A stretch of DNA of 64,000 bases from Rhinopithecus roxellana (GCF_007565055.1 NC_044561.1:26320114-26384113), one strand, 5' to 3'. Numbered from the stretch's first letter, positions 21,901-34,737 are shown. The notes: generated from the sequence alone by a model not told the origin. Numbers and translations are program-made.

Positions 21901-22953
21901 CCAGGGCCTAGAAGGTTGGGGAGGGGACGGGGGCGGCAGACGCCTCCTAAGGTGGGTTCTGGGACTTGGATCCGGAGTTTGTTCCAAGGAGAGGGTGCTC
22001 TGGGCCTGTTCCCTAGGTGTGCCCTGTCACCCCAAATCGTGCTTGTGCAGTGGGGTCCCTGAGTGCACTGGGAGCACAGCCTCAGACCCCAGGAGAGTCA
22101 CCCTTCATCGGAGGCCCAGCGCCCATGAGGGCTCCTTCTCCACCCGGGGCGGCACTGCCAGGCACAGGCACAGGCACGCAAGTTCCCTCCGTCCTCTGCC
22201 CCAGGATCACTCTACTCGGGCACCTCTGCCACTGCCCCGTGCTTGCCCTCCTGGTTCATCTCCCTGGAGTCCCTGCAGGACCAGCTATCGGTGGCGTCTC
22301 TGGGCTCCCAGTCCCGGGACTGGTCCTATCGAGGTGGGTTTTCTGAGCAGGACGACAATGATTGCACTTTATTTTACTTGCATAGTCAGTGATCATCTGC
22401 AAAACAGGTTCACTCCTATAACAAGCTGAGGATGGGAAAAGTGAGCCCTGTGAGGACACAAGGACACTTTCCCCATCTCCAACCCTCCTTGTCATGTCCC
22501 GTCTGCACCTCCCTCTACAGCCCAGGAGATAGGCTCCCCAGTCCGGGATGCCCAGATGGCCCTGCTGCCTGGAGAGGCTCTGGCCCCTGCCAGTACCTGC
22601 CACAGCAGCGCCCCAAGCTCTCCCTTCCTGCAGGTTCGTGCACACGGCTAATAGAACCCCTCCTCTGGAACTCACAAGATGTTCTCCATCCTGCATAGGG
22701 CTGGGGGCTCGAGCACCCCAGGAGGTTCTTTTGGAGCTGGAGACCCTTTTCTGAGGAGCCAGTAGAGGGCCTACGAGTCAGATTGAGCGACCAGGGAGAA
22801 GCAGCATCATACCTTCATCTTGAGGCCTGGTCTAGGGAGGTGAAGGGATGTGGACTGTCCGCAGCCGTACACTCACACACAATTCATGCATGTAAGCGTT
22901 CACGCCCCACGCACACACTGCACCACATGCACACTCATAGTATTTTCCTTGAA

Positions 22954-22955
<2 letters not shown>
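21901..22955. other. Upstream flank of TAFA5, unique
   Basis: No repeat or gene recognised. GC-rich near the island, falling to average. An unannotated divergent promoter transcript cannot be excluded. Confidence 0.45.

Positions 22956-22984
<29 letters not shown>
22956..22984 (+). repeat. (CT)n(CA)n microsatellite
   Basis: A CTCTCTCT run passes into about ten CA units, in a wider CA-rich zone at 22,870-23,010. Confidence 0.9.
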
Positions 22985-23524
22985 TACTTTCTCATCCACA
23001 CACACAAACACTTTAGGAGAAACTGAGCAAAGAAAGGCAGCCTCTCACTGCAAGTCCTCTCACCCCCATCCCAGTGGTTGATGTGCGCTGAAGCGTCCTT
23101 GCCAGGGGCCCTGATGAGATTCTTGCGTTAATATGACTGTGTCCATGCTGGTTTTCTCCCATCAATTTTCAGTCCTGTTTAATTAGAACACCAACTTTCC
23201 TGTTTAGTATCCTCTCAACTGCAGCTTCTCCCCACTCTCTTTCCTGGCAGGGAGGTGATTCTGCAGAAGTTGGGGCTCCTGACAACTTTGGGGTGGCCAT
23301 GAGGGGCACACCCCTTGCCTCTGGATGTGCTGGGTAGGCCTGGCACCCTGGCAGGGAGGGTCTCCCTCAATGGGATTCCGTGGAGCCACCATCGATGCCC
23401 AGGTCTCCACCTCGACAATTTCATTCCTTTCATTGAAGCCTTTTTTCCTGCTAAAAAGGATGTGGCTTTTAAAATGTTACAGATTCCAGTTCATCCTGTC
23501 CATTCCGAACTCCTGTGCCAGACA

Positions 23525-23720
23525 TTCCTTCATTCAACCTATTTATTGTGCACCTACTTGGGCCAGGCACTGGGACTGGGGAAGCCACCAAGACCTAGAT
23601 TTTCTGTCCCCCGGAAAGTGGCAGTCAGTTTGAGAAACAGACAAGGAAACAATTCCAGTGCAACGTGGCAAGTGTCACAGTGGGAGGGAGACGAGAGCAC
23701 CCTCGGAGCAGAAGGAAGGA
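23525..23720 (-). mobile_element. L2 LINE 3' end fragment
   Basis: TTCATTCAACCTATTTATTG, then GCACCTACTTGGGCCAGGC, is the familiar antisense L2 3' end. Heavily decayed. Confidence 0.65.
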
Positions 23721-23819
23721 GCATTTACCCTAAAATCATGCTCTAGAGCGCAGCAAGGTGTGTGCCAGGGAAGGCTTCCAGGAGACTGGTTTCCAAGCCC
23801 TTTTGGTCCCATCCTTAGG

Positions 23820-23960
23820 ACAAACACACACACACGTGCCCACATATATGCACATGCGCACTTACGTGAACACACACACGCACGCGAACACATGCACACA
23901 CACGTGCACACAAACAGACATGCACACATGCTTGAACACACATGCACACACATGCTTGGA
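23820..23960 (+). repeat. CA-rich cryptic repeat
   Basis: About 140 bases of CACACG, ACACATGC and GCACAC words without a fixed period. An expanded and decayed CA/CATGCA tract. Confidence 0.85.
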
Positions 23961-25765
23961 GTGAAAGTTTCCGGAGCAATATTTACCCCAACAATACTCT
24001 GATGTTTTCTATTCCATCCTAATTCATTTTTGAAATGCTGGTTGCCCACCCAATAATTTGGTTTACAGTAATTTTCTTTGTTTAAAAAATATGGTTTAAA
24101 GAGAGATGCAGTCTACCTTGACTTTGGGAGGGTACATTGGAGGCTTCCTGCCAAAGGACGGGGGCCGTGGTGACAATGGGGTGGCTGGGGAGGGCTCCCA
24201 GGCAGAGGAGAAGGGTGGCAGTGTGGTACCCAGCCTGCTGTATCCAGGAACTCAGACGCTGAGGTTTTTGTGGCCACAACATTAGGCCTATGGTGGGGAA
24301 CCTTGGGCTATGGGAGAGCAGTGCCTGGCTCATTGCATGCTGAATATTTCCAGAAAAAGGGAATGGAAGGGGAGCCCTTGGTGCTTATGACTTGGAGCCC
24401 AGAATGGTGGAGAGTCTGAAAACGGTGATGCTAGAAAAGGTGAATTCTCCACTCCAGGTTACAAGTAGAGGGACCCAAGGAGTGGGGAGGTGGGGGGGGG
24501 GGGGTGTGGGGTCTAAAATCAGATTGAAGTGATGGGGTCTCCCTGGGACAAGCAACCTTGAGATGGTTACAAAGACACCACCCCCGGGCAGTCCGAAGGC
24601 AAGGGCAGGTGCCTGGTCCAGCCCCATCCCAGCCTTCTTTCCAGAGGCCTGGAGAGAGAGACCAAGATGGAAATTGAGGATGGGGGGTGAGCGCAGCCTG
24701 AATTCTGTTGCTAGGGAACAGAAAGCTCCACTCTGGATCCCAACACACGCTACGGATTGACGATTTTTCTGTTGTTGTTGATGGACTGGTTTTGATTACT
24801 AGCCAGAATTGACAGGAGTTTAGATTTTGAAACCTAAATAAGTCTATTAAATAATCACACCATCACCTTAACTCCTACCCAGAAGCACAGGGGATGGCAA
24901 TTGTGTAACCCTTGAGGGATTCCACGGCTCTCACCCCACATCAAGCCACCAGTCCTGGGACTGCCTCAGAGGCCTGACCCATGGAAGGGGCGTCCTGTAT
25001 GGCAGGGCACCCAGGTTGGCCGAGGAGGGCAATAGAAAGGGGTGTCACCCAGAGAGGAGGGGCGGCTGACCAGGGTGCGGACCCAGGCACGTATTGCAGT
25101 CAGGTGGCGGCCTCGCTGTCCTGCTGGGGATGTGAGCCCACTGCTGGCTGTGTTCTGCTGTGGTCAGCGGGGGGCGGGTTATTCTCTCTGCACTTCTCTG
25201 CCGTGAGGGTGCTTTCTATTTGCCATTAGGTTGCAGGTGCCCAACTGACCAAGGGCTCCCTGAGATCCTGAATTTGCAGCTGGATGTTTTCACGGGGTGA
25301 GATGTCAGGATGTCCCCACTGATACAGTGGAAGAAAAATGTATTTTATGCAAGGCCAGCGCTATCTCCTAAAGGAAGCACACAGATCTGTGAACAGCAGG
25401 CCACAAGAGGTGGGGGCTGTAGCTACCGTGCCTGCTCTCCTGGGGATCTGTGCCTCCCTCTGAAAACAGTCGCAGGCTTTCACCTTCCACACACATATCC
25501 CATGTGCATTTTACCAAGAGGATACTCGGACAGCTGGGAAGGATCCAAGTTGGCAGAAAGAGTTAAGCCAGCTTGGCAGTGGCTGGGGAGATCCAGATGA
25601 GAGCTGGGGTGTCTGGATTCTCAGGAGCAGCTGTCAATGCAGGGATGTGGGGGGCTTGGCAGCTTTCCAGGAAGTAGAACTGACAGGTTATGGGGAGTCC
25701 TGAGTGGTGGGCGTGGCAGAGATGTCCTAGGTGACTCCCCAGGCTTCTGGCTAGAGAATCGGGCA
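23961..25765. other. Upstream flank, unique, with a G-run
   Basis: No gene recognised. A run of 13 G at 24,492-24,504, followed by TGTGGGG, is a potential G-quadruplex. No clear interspersed repeat. Confidence 0.5.
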
Positions 25766-26051
25766 ATGACTGGGTGCGGTGGTTCATGCCTATAATTCTA
25801 GCACTTTGGCAGGCCAAGATGAGAGGGTAGCTTGGGGCCAGGAGTTCAAGAGCAGCCTGGGCAACATAGCAAGACCCCCATCTCTACAAAAAATCAAAAA
25901 GTTAGGCAGCATGGTGGTGCACACCTGTAGTCACAGCTACTCAGGAGGTTGAGGTGGGAGGATGGCTTGAGCCCATGAGTTCGAGGCTGCAGTGAGCTCT
26001 GATTGTATAACTGTACTCTGGTGTATGTAGGTGATAGAGGAGACCCTGTCA
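25766..26051 (+). mobile_element. AluJ-like SINE
   Basis: Old, diverged Alu (GGGTGCGGTGGTTCATGCC ... GAGACCCTGTC) with AluJ-type features such as 'GCAACATAGCAAGACCCC' and 'GGATGGCTTGAGCCCATGAG'. Its tail has become a GGAA/GGGA array. Confidence 0.92.
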
Positions 26052-26692
26052 GGAAGGAAGGAAGGGAGGGAGGGAGGGAGGGGAGGGGAGGGGAGGGGAA
26101 GGGGGAGGAGAGGGGAGGGATTCGGAGGTTGGGATGGGAGGATCGCTTGAGCCCATGAGTTCAAGACTGCAGTGAGCTCTGATTGCATAATTGCACTCCA
26201 GTCTGGAAGGAAGGAAGGAAGGAAGGAAGGAAGGAAGGAAGGAAGGAAGGAAGGAAGGAAGGAAGGAAGGGAGGGAGGGAGGGAGGGAGGGAGGGAGGGA
26301 GGGAGGGAGGGAGGGAGGGAGGGAGGGAGGGAGGGAGGGAGGGGAGGGGAGGGGAGGGGAAGGGGGAGGAGAGGGGAGGGATTCGGAGGTTGGGATGGGA
26401 GGATCGCTTGAGCCCATGAGTTCAAGACTGCAGTGAGCTCTGATTGCATAATTGCACTCCAGTCTGGAAGGAAGGAAGGAAGGAAGGAAGGAAGAGGAAG
26501 GAAGGAAGGAGGAGGAGGAGGGAGGGAGGGAGGGAGGGAGGGAGGGAGGGAGGGAGGGAGGAAGGAAGGAAGGGAGGGAGAAGGACGAGAAGGAGGGAGG
26601 TACAGAGGCAGGGAGAGAGGGAGGAAGGGGAGGGGAGCGGAGGGGAGGGGAGAGAGGAAGGCAGGCAGATCAGGGAAGGAGCAAGGATGGCC
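26052..26692 (+). repeat. Alu right-arm plus purine microsatellite, tandemly duplicated
   Basis: Almost pure purine (GGAA)n and (GGGA)n tracts are broken by two copies of an Alu right-arm piece. The copies start ATTCGGAGGTTGGGATGGG at 26,120 and 26,381, exactly 261 bases apart. They are nearly identical and are preceded by the same GAGGGGAAGGGGGAGGAGAG stretch. The original right arm is in the AluJ to the left. Long frames here (Lys/Glu/Gly, or Leu/Pro/Ser on the other strand) are artefacts. Confidence 0.95.
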
Positions 26693-26859
26693 GCTAAGAT
26701 GGGCTCCTGACAGCTGCTGTGGAAAGACTTGAACACTAAGGAGCTCAGATACTTCCTCAGCAGGTTCCAGGCCAAGAGAAGAGCCGCAGCACACAGGAAA
26801 GAGAAGCACAAAAGGCCAAAAGATGCACAAAGAGGAGGGGCAAGGCGCAGTAGGCACAG

Positions 26860-26965
26860 ACTGTGTGCCCTGTGAGGACAGAGGCCACCTCACTGCTGAA
26901 TTCTCAGCCCTGAAAACAGTGCTTTGCAGAAAGTTGGTAAATGATGTGAATGCATGATTTAACGA
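26860..26965 (+). mobile_element. L2 LINE 3' fragment
   Basis: 'CTGTGAGGACAGAGGCCACC' through 'GTAAATGATGTGAATGCATG' follows the L2 3'-end order. Decayed. Confidence 0.6.
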
Positions 26966-26989
26966 TAATTATCCATTTTATTGATCCAG

Positions 26990-27250
26990 TCTAATAATGA
27001 CAATAAGTAGTATTGCTACATCCCATACTAAGGGCCAGGCACTAGTCCAAGTTCCCCCATATCCTCACTCACTCAATCTTCATAACAGCCCTAGGAGGCA
27101 GTCGATACCTGGATTTAGGACATGGAACCTGGGGCAAGGAGGCATGCAGGCGATTGTCCTGGGATTTTGAGGCAGCCGTGGGAGCTGAGGTTGGGACCCA
27201 GGTAGTCTACTCCGGAGAACCTGCTCTGAGGACTGTGCCCACGGCCTCTC
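26990..27250 (+). mobile_element. MIR SINE
   Basis: 'TAAGGGCCAGGCACTAGTCC', 'CTCACTCAATCTTCATAACA' and 'GCCCTAGGAGGCAG' in order match the MIR core, then the tail region. Decayed. Confidence 0.75.
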
Positions 27251-27359
27251 ATCACCAAATCACATTCACTAAAAAAATACAAAATGGAAAGACAAACCAA
27301 AGGAATACAGAATATTCTTCCATTCTGCCACACTGAGCTCACCACATTTAGCATTTTGT

Positions 27360-28257
27360 TAATATCTTTCACAACTTTTTCACTTTTTCACATACACGTT
27401 CATCCTGTAAATATTTCGTAAACAGTTTTCTTACTACATAGTGAATATTATTTTGCGGAATTATATATTCTTCCAGAACATTGTGTTTTCTGGCAGCCTG
27501 AAATTCTGTAACACATAAATACTGCCATTTATTCAATCAACCTTGGTGTTTGGACATTCAGACGATTTCTAGTGTTTGGAAAACACTTCAGAAATGAACA
27601 CGCTTTTACTGAAATCACTTTCTGTATTTATGGTTATTTACAGAAAAAAATTACAGAGCTGGAATTGTTAGGTCCAAATAATGACATAATTTTGAGGTCT
27701 TGCTGTATATTGACAAATGAATTTCCAAAAACACTAATATTAATTTGCATCCCTATGGACAGCGCATGAGAGGATCCACGTCAGTCTGTTCACGTCAGCG
27801 CCAGATATTATCACTGGCACCGGTATCTTGGACGATTTTGCACGTAGGAAGAAATTTCACTGTTGTTTTCATTTGCATTTCTCTAATAAGGATTAACAAT
27901 TTTTATGTATGTCATTTTAGTGTCTTTTGTAGATCAAGTGTTTATATTCTTTTTCAATTTTCTCCTAGTGGTTTTGCCTTTTATTATTGATTCCTAAGAG
28001 CTATTTCAATTTTTTTGTGGGATATACTCCTTTAGTTTTGGAGGAATTTAACACAGAAAAAATAGAAACAAGAATATCATCATATAACAATATTGTTATA
28101 ATCATGTTATAAATCATTTTTTTCAGTTGTCTTTGTCGAATGTGTCACGTGTCCATGTTTCCTCTTGGAGGTTTAAGTATGTTGTCAATGGGGATGTGCC
28201 AGGAGGTTCTCATCTTTTGTATCTTTTGGTATTTTAAACAGCTTCATGGAAGTATAT
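27360..28257 (-). mobile_element. Old L1 (L1M-class) ORF2 3' region
   Basis: Antisense L1 landmarks are present with heavy divergence: 'GAGCTGGAATTGTTAGGTCC', 'TTAATTTGCATCCCTATGG' and 'TTCATTTGCATTTCTCTAA'. It lies just left of another minus-strand L1 whose 3' end begins at 28,258, so this is a separate or rearranged copy. Confidence 0.7.
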
Positions 28258-28290
28258 TGTTAGGGGTTCTTCAGGGAAACAGAACCAACA

Positions 28291-28330
28291 GTGTGTGTGT
28301 GTGTGCGTGCGTGCGTGCACGTGTGTGTGT
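28291..28330 (+). repeat. (GT)n microsatellite
   Basis: GTGTGT with GCGTGC interruptions, at the site where the L1 3' UTR normally carries a TG/TA-rich run, just before the DNA transposon. Confidence 0.9.
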
Positions 28331-28331
28331 G

Positions 28332-28995
28332 TACAGTCATGCATCACTTAACAATGGGAATATATTCTGAGAAATGTGTTGTTCAGCAACTCTGTCGTGT
28401 GAACATCATAGATGTTGGTGCTTAACCCAGACCAATGTGGTGCATCCTACTACACACCTAGGCAATATATGGTAGGTTGCGGCTGTTGCTTCTAGGTTAC
28501 AAACCTGTACGGTGTGTACTGAGTACTGTAGGTGATTGTAAGACAATAATATTTATCTATCTAAACATAGAAAAGCTACAGAAAAATATGGTATTGTAAT
28601 CTTTTTTTTTTTTTTTTTTTTTTTTTTTGAGATGGAGTCTCTCCCTCTGGCCCAAGTTGGAGTACAACCTGTTGGTGCAGTCTCAGCTCACTGCAACCTC
28701 CACCTCCCGGGTTCAAGCAGTTCTCCCTGCCTCAGTCTCCTGAGTAGTTGGGACTACAGGCACCCGCCACCACACCTGGATAATTTTTGTGTTTTTTGGT
28801 AGAGACGGGGTTTCACCATGTTGGCCAGGCTGGTCTCAAACTCCTGACTTCAGATGATCCACCTGCCTTGGCCTCCCAAAGTGCTGGGATTACAAGTGTG
28901 AGCCATGGCGCCCAGCCAGTATTGTAATCTTATGGGACCACCATCATATACGAGGTTCATTGTTGACCTGAACATCATCATTCAGCACATGACTG
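28332..28995 (+). mobile_element. Tigger-like non-autonomous DNA transposon
   Basis: Terminal inverted repeats CAGTCATGC... and ...GCACATGACTG are flanked by TA on both sides (28,330-28,331 and 28,996-28,997), the Tc1/mariner-type target duplication. The interior has 'CATCACTTAACAATGGG' and 'CTACTACACACCTAGGC', a familiar medium-reiterated element. Subfamily not assigned. No transposase. An Alu splits it. Confidence 0.85.
28602..28917 (-). mobile_element. AluS-like SINE inside the DNA transposon
   Basis: Full-length reverse Alu with a T-run of about 27, flanked by the target duplication GTATTGTAATCTT on both sides (left copy ends in the T-run). Confidence 0.96.
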
Positions 28996-30870
28996 TATAT
29001 GTAAGGAGAGAGAGAGACTATCCGGCTCATGGAATTGTGGGGACCGGCAGGTCTGGAATTTGCAGGGCAGGCCAACAGCTGAAGACCCAGGAAAGAGTTC
29101 ATGTTGCAGCTCAAGTCTGAAGGATTCTATAAGCAGAATTTACTCTCCTGTGGGTGATCTCAGTCTGTTTGCTCTTAAGGCCTTCAACTGATTAGACAAG
29201 GCCCACCCACATTATGGCGGGTCGTAAACTTTACTCAAAGCCTACTGATTTAAATGTTAAGCACATCTAACAAATACCTTCACATTAACATCTAGACTGG
29301 TGTTTGACCAAACAACTGGTTACTGTGGCCTAGCCAAGTTGACTCATGAAACTAGCCATTGTAGGAGGTGTAAGGGTCATACAACAACTGCATATATTTA
29401 AAATGGACAATTTGGTAGGTTTTGACATATGCAGATACCAGTGGAAGCATCACTACCATCAGGATAATGAATATATCTATGCCATCACCTGCAGACATCC
29501 TTTGGCCCTTTGTCAGTCCTCCATCCCAGGAAACTATGGATTCTATCATTACACATAGGTTAGTATTTTCTGTGAGATTCTAAAAAATGGAATTATCCAG
29601 TATATACTCCTTTTTTTTTTTTTCTGACTTGGGTGACTCAGCATAATTATTTTGAGATTCATCCACGTGACTACATGTATCACAAATAGTTCATTCCTTT
29701 CTATTGCCGATCCCATACCATCACGTGGATGTACCAGGTGTCCGTGTACTTACCTGTGATGGACATTTGGTTTGTTTACTCTTTAGACTATTAGGAATAA
29801 AACTGCTGTGAACATTCATGCATGAGTATTTGTAAGAGCACATACTTTCTTTTTGTGTGTGGATAAATAGCAAGGAGCTGAATGTCTGGATCAGATGATA
29901 GGCATACATTTAACTTTTTGTTGAACTGCCAAACTCCTTTGCAATGTGACTGCACCATGTGACATGTGCCGCGGCCATTGTGAGGGCTCCACTTGCTCTG
30001 CATTTTGGCCACGTCCTGGCATGGTTGGTCTTTCTGATTATAGTTGTCCTAAGGGGTAAGAAGTAGTATCTCATATGGCATTAGTTTGGTTTTCTCTAAT
30101 GACTAATAATATTAAGAATTATTTCATGTGTTTATATGCATCTTCTAGGGTGAAGTACTCACAGTTTTCAATTTTCTTGACTTCTGAGATTTCTTTATAT
30201 ATTCTAGATGCAAGTCTTTACGAGACATATAATTTGCAAATATTTTTCCCAGTCTATGGCCTGTCATTTCATTCTCCTAACAATGTCATTTAAAGAGCAT
30301 AAGTTTTTAATTTTGATAAATTCCAGTTTGTCAGTTTCTTCTTCTATGGATTGTATCTTTTAGTGTCGTACTTAAGAAATCTATGCCTAACCCAAGGACA
30401 TAAAATTTTAAGGTATATTTACTTTTGTAAGTCTCATAGTTTTAGGGTTTACAGTTAGATCTGTGACTCATTTTGAGCAAATGTTTGTAATGTTGTGAGT
30501 TGTAGACACAAGTTTAATTTTTTTGCATGTAGATTTTCATTTGTCTTAGCATAATTTGTTTGAAAGATTATTCTTTCTCCACTGAATTGCTTCTGCCTCT
30601 TTGTCAATAATCTGTTGCCAATATTTGTTTGTGCCTATTTCTGGACTCTCTATTCTGTACCATTGATCTATTTATCTAACTTTATGCACACTGTCTTGAT
30701 TACTAGAGCTTTATAGTAAGTCTCGAAATCAGTTAGTGTTAGTACTCCATTGTCTTCTGTGTAAAGAGGTTTGCTGGTGCTTCTAGATCATTTGCATTTT
30801 CATATGAATTTTAGAATCCGTTTGTCAATTCCCATGAATAAGCCTACGGTTTTTTGGTTTGTTTCTTAGG

Positions 30871-31147
30871 TTTTTTTTTTTTTTAGCACGGTCAGAGTTA
30901 AGTGGTGTGATCCTAGCTCACCGTAACCTGGAACCCCTGAACTCAGACAATCCTTCCACCTCAGCTTCCCGAGCAGCTGGTACTACAGGTGTGTGGCAAC
31001 ACACCCAGCGAATTTTTAAAATATTTTGTAGAGATGGGGTCTTGCTCTGTTGCCCAGGCTGGTCTTGAACTCATGGCCTCAAGTGATCCTCCCGCCTCAG
31101 CCTCCCAAACTGCTGGGATTTCAGGTGCAAGTTACTGTGCCCAGCTG
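30871..31147 (-). mobile_element. AluJ-like SINE
   Basis: Diverged reverse Alu, T-run to 'CTGTGCCCAGCTG', lacking part of the right-arm start. Inserted in the old L1. Confidence 0.9.
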
Positions 31148-33269
31148 TTTACTATTTTTAAAAAAACAAAACCAAACAAAACAAAAAACTGGGATTTAAT
31201 ATATACATCAATTTTGAGGCAGACTTGGCATCTTTACAATATTGAGTCTTCTGACTCGTAGGCACTGTATCTTTCCATTTACATAGGTCTTATTTATTTG
31301 ATCTCAGCAATACTTTGTAGTTTTTCAGTGTACAGGTCTTTCTCATCTTTTGTTATATTTATCATATTTTCTGTATTTTAAATAATATTTTTGCTATTAT
31401 TCTAAATAATTTTTATTCTAATTTTTGATTGTTCCTATTATATAGACCTACATTTGATTTTTATATTCTTGTATCCTACCACCTTGATAAACTCAGATAT
31501 TAGATCTATCATTGTTTTTTATTGATTCCATCAAATTTTCTACATAAACAATTCCAACATCTGTGAATTAAGAGTTTCATTTTTTTTCTTTCTAATCTGG
31601 ATGATTTTCATTTCATTTTCTTGCCTCAGTGCATGGGCCAGCACTACAAGCATAATGATGATATTAATAGTGGGAAGAGATATCATTGTCGTATTTCTTA
31701 TCTTAGCAATAAAACTTTCAGTCTTCCACCATTAAACATGATGTTAGCTGAAGATTTTGCACAGCTGCCCTTTAGGGTTGAGGAAATTCCTTTTTATGCC
31801 TAGTTTTTGGAGAGATTTTTTTCTCAGAAAGGATATTAAAATTTCTAAATGTCTTTTCTGAGATCATCGTATCTCTTCACTCACATTACTACTTTAGTTG
31901 TATTTTTATTTCCATTCAGTTTAAAATACTTTCTTATTTTTCCTTTGATTTATTTTGACCCATACATTATTTAGAAGTGTGGTAGTCCTTAAACATTTAT
32001 TTTCCAGAGATTTTCTGTTATTTATTTCTAATTTAATTTTATGTTGGCAAATAACATACTTGGTGTGACTTGAATTCTTTAAAATAATAATCTGATACTT
32101 GTTTTATGCCCAGAATATGGTCTATATGCGAAATGCATCATATGCACTTAGGAAGAATAAAAACACTACTGTTGTTGGGTGAGAAGTTTTCTAAATCACC
32201 ATTCCCTCAAGTCAGTTGATAGTGTCATTCAAATCATCTATTTCCCCAGTGACTGCCAATTAGTGAGAAAGGGTCTTTGACATATTTGACTGTAATTGTG
32301 GATTTGTCCACTTTTTTGCAGTTAATCAGTTTTTGCTTGAAATATTTTGAAATTATGTTATTAAGTGCAAGACCATTTAGGGATATCGTGCCGTCTTGAG
32401 GAGGAGATTTTTCTGTCATTGTAAAATGATCCTATTGATCACTGTAAGAAGTCTACTTAGTCTGAAATTGATATATTCACACCAATAATATAGCGTATGT
32501 TTTTCCATATGTTTACATTTAAAATATTTATGTCCTTATTTTTGTGGTGAGTTTTGAGGAAACAAGTTGAGTCTTGATTCTTCATCCAGTCTCACAATCT
32601 CTACGTCATAGCGGAATATTCAGACAATTTACATTTAATGCGATTATTTCTTTGCTTAGATTTAAGTCTGCCACATTGCCAAATATTGTATATTTATGCA
32701 ACCTGTTCTTTTCTTTCTTTTGCTGCTTATGCTGTCTTCTATGTATTAATTGAATATTTTTATGATTGACTTTTGTGTTTTCTTTTTGACTTATCAGCTG
32801 TAACTCTTTGCTTTATTATACTAGTGTTTGCTTCTCATATCTAGCTTTACTATGCCATTTTGAAGGTATATTATTTTGTCACTTTACTTATAGTATCAGT
32901 GATCCATATAGTTTCTACTTTTTTGTGTTCTTATTATTTGGAGTAGATTCATTTTTCTACCTATATTAGTTTCCTTCTACTTGAAGGACTTCTTTTAACA
33001 TTTCTTGCAAAACAGATCTGCTTGTAATTAATTCCTTCATTTTCTGAATATCTCAAAAATGTTTATTTTGCCTTCATTGAAAGATATTTTTTCTAGGCAT
33101 AGAATTCTAAGTTGACAGGTGATTTGTTTCAGTACTTTATCAGTGTTGTGCCACTGTCTTCTCTCTTGCATTGTTTTCAACAAGAAATCTGCTGTTTTTC
33201 TTGTTTTTGTTCCTCAGAATGTAATATCCTTTTTATCTGGCTGCTTCTAAGGTGTGCTCTTTTCTTTTT

Positions 33270-33718
33270 CTGATTCCTAATTTTTTGATGATGAAAATTG
33301 TATATATTTATCCTGTACAACGTAATGTTTTCAAATGTTTATACATGCGGAATAACTAAATTGAGCTAATAACATGCATTACCTCACAAAGTTATCATTT
33401 TTGTGATGAGAACACTTAAAATCTACTGTGTTACCATTTTTCAAGAATACAACATATTGTTCTTAACTATAGTCACCATGTTGTACAATAGATACCTTGA
33501 ACTTGTTCATTTTTTACTAACTAAATTTTGTATCCTTTGACCATCATCTTCCCAACCCCTCTATCTTCTAACCCTCAGTCACCCCTGGTATTCACCATTC
33601 CATTTGATCATCGTGTCTCCAACACCTCTGCCCCCCAACTCTCCACTACCCCATTCTAATTTCTATTTCTAAGCAGTCAGCTCTTTTTTAAAATTCCACG
33701 TAAAAGCAAGATCATTTG
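33270..33718 (-). mobile_element. L1 3' UTR segment of a 5'-inverted L1
   Basis: Antisense L1 3' UTR: 'GAACACTTAAAATCTACTG', 'CTATAGTCACCATGTTGTAC' and 'TTTTGTATCCTTTGACC'. The left flank TTTTCTTTTT (33,260-33,269) recurs at 35,258-35,267 after the partner segment, so both parts belong to one insertion. Confidence 0.88.
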
Positions 33719-33992
33719 AAAAGAAACAACAGAGTGAAGAGACAACTTACAAATGGGGAGAAAATGTTTACAGCCTTACTTCTTATAAGGAGTTAATATA
33801 CAAAATATATAAGAACCTCAAACAACTCAGTAACAAGAAAACAAGTAACCCAATTCAGAAATGGGCAAAGGACCCGAATCAACATTTCTTTAAAGAAGAC
33901 ACCCAAATGGCCAACAGACATATGAAGAAATGCCCAGAATCACTAATCATCAGGGAAATGCAAATTAAAATCACATGGAAATGTTATCTCAC

Positions 33993-34495
33993 TGCTATGG
34001 TTTGGATTTGTGTCCCCACCTAAATCTCATGTGAAATTGTATTTTCCCATGTTGGAGGAGGGACCTGGTGGGAGGTGACTGGATTGTGGGGGCAGATTTC
34101 TCCCTTGCTGTTCTCATGCTAGTGAGTGAGTTCTCATGAGGTCTTATTGTTTAAGAGTTGATGGGTGCAGCACACCAACATGGCACAAATATACATATGT
34201 AACAAACCTGCACGTTATGCACATGTACCCTAGAACTTAAAGTATAATAAAAATAAAAAATAAATAAAAAAAATTAAAAAAAGTGTGTAGCAACCCCCCT
34301 TCCTCCTGCTGTGACCACACAAGACGTGCTTGCTCCCTGTTCACCTTCCACCATGATTGTAAATTTCCTGAGGCCTCCCCAGCCATGGTTTCATAGAGCC
34401 TGTGGAATCATGAGACAATTAAACCTCTTTTCTTTATAAATTACCCAGTCCCAGGTATATAACAATGTGAGAACAGACTAATACACTCATACCTC
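33993..34495 (+). mobile_element. MaLR solo LTR (MST/THE1-like)
   Basis: Starts TGCTATGGTTTGGATTTG and ends GAGAACAGACTAATACA, with 'CATGATTGTAAATTTCCTGA' and 'AATTAAACCTCTTTTC' between. Five-base flanks are CTCAC and CTCAT, a target duplication with one change. It is a solo LTR with no internal region, split by a short L1 3' end. Confidence 0.93.
34155..34281 (+). mobile_element. Very short 5'-truncated L1PA-like 3' end
   Basis: Within the LTR: 'GATGGGTGCAGCACACCAAC', 'GCACATGTACCCTAGAACTT' and 'AAAGTATAATAAAAATAAAA'. This is a primate L1 tail of about 90 bases plus an A-rich tail, clearly younger than its host. Confidence 0.92.
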
Positions 34496-34737
34496 TTGAA
34501 ATGACTATAATAAAATAGATGAAAGATAATAGTGTTGATAGGGATGTGTAAAAAAAGGGAATGGGAACCCTTGCACACTGTTGGCGGGAATGTAAATTAA
34601 TACAGCCACTGCAGAAAAGAGCATGGAAATTCCTCAAAAAAATTCAAAATAGAACTACCGTATGACAGTAATGATAGCAATCCTACTACTGGATATATAT
34701 CCAAAAGAAATTAAGTCAGCATATAAAAGAGATATCT

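Larger units (their letters stand above)
28258..33259 (-). mobile_element. Old L1 (L1M-class), 3' UTR and ORF2, host of nested insertions
   Basis: The minus-strand L1 begins at its 3' end with 'GGGGTTCTTCAGGGAAACAG' and continues past a DNA transposon: 'GCCTTCAACTGATTAGACAAG', 'TGGACAATTTGGTAGG', then ORF2 antisense such as 'GCTTTATAGTAAGTCTCG'. It is interrupted by a Tigger-like element, an AluJ, and at 33,260 by a younger 5'-inverted L1. It resumes at 35,268. Frames are broken throughout. Confidence 0.85.

Noticed and set aside
22870..23960. CRISPR-like or satellite array
   Set aside because: Only CA/CATGCA simple repeats without spacer structure; the genome is a primate.
25937..26893. 318-codon minus-strand frame rich in Leu-Pro-Ser
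   Set aside because: It translates the AluJ arm duplications and the GGAA/GGGA arrays.
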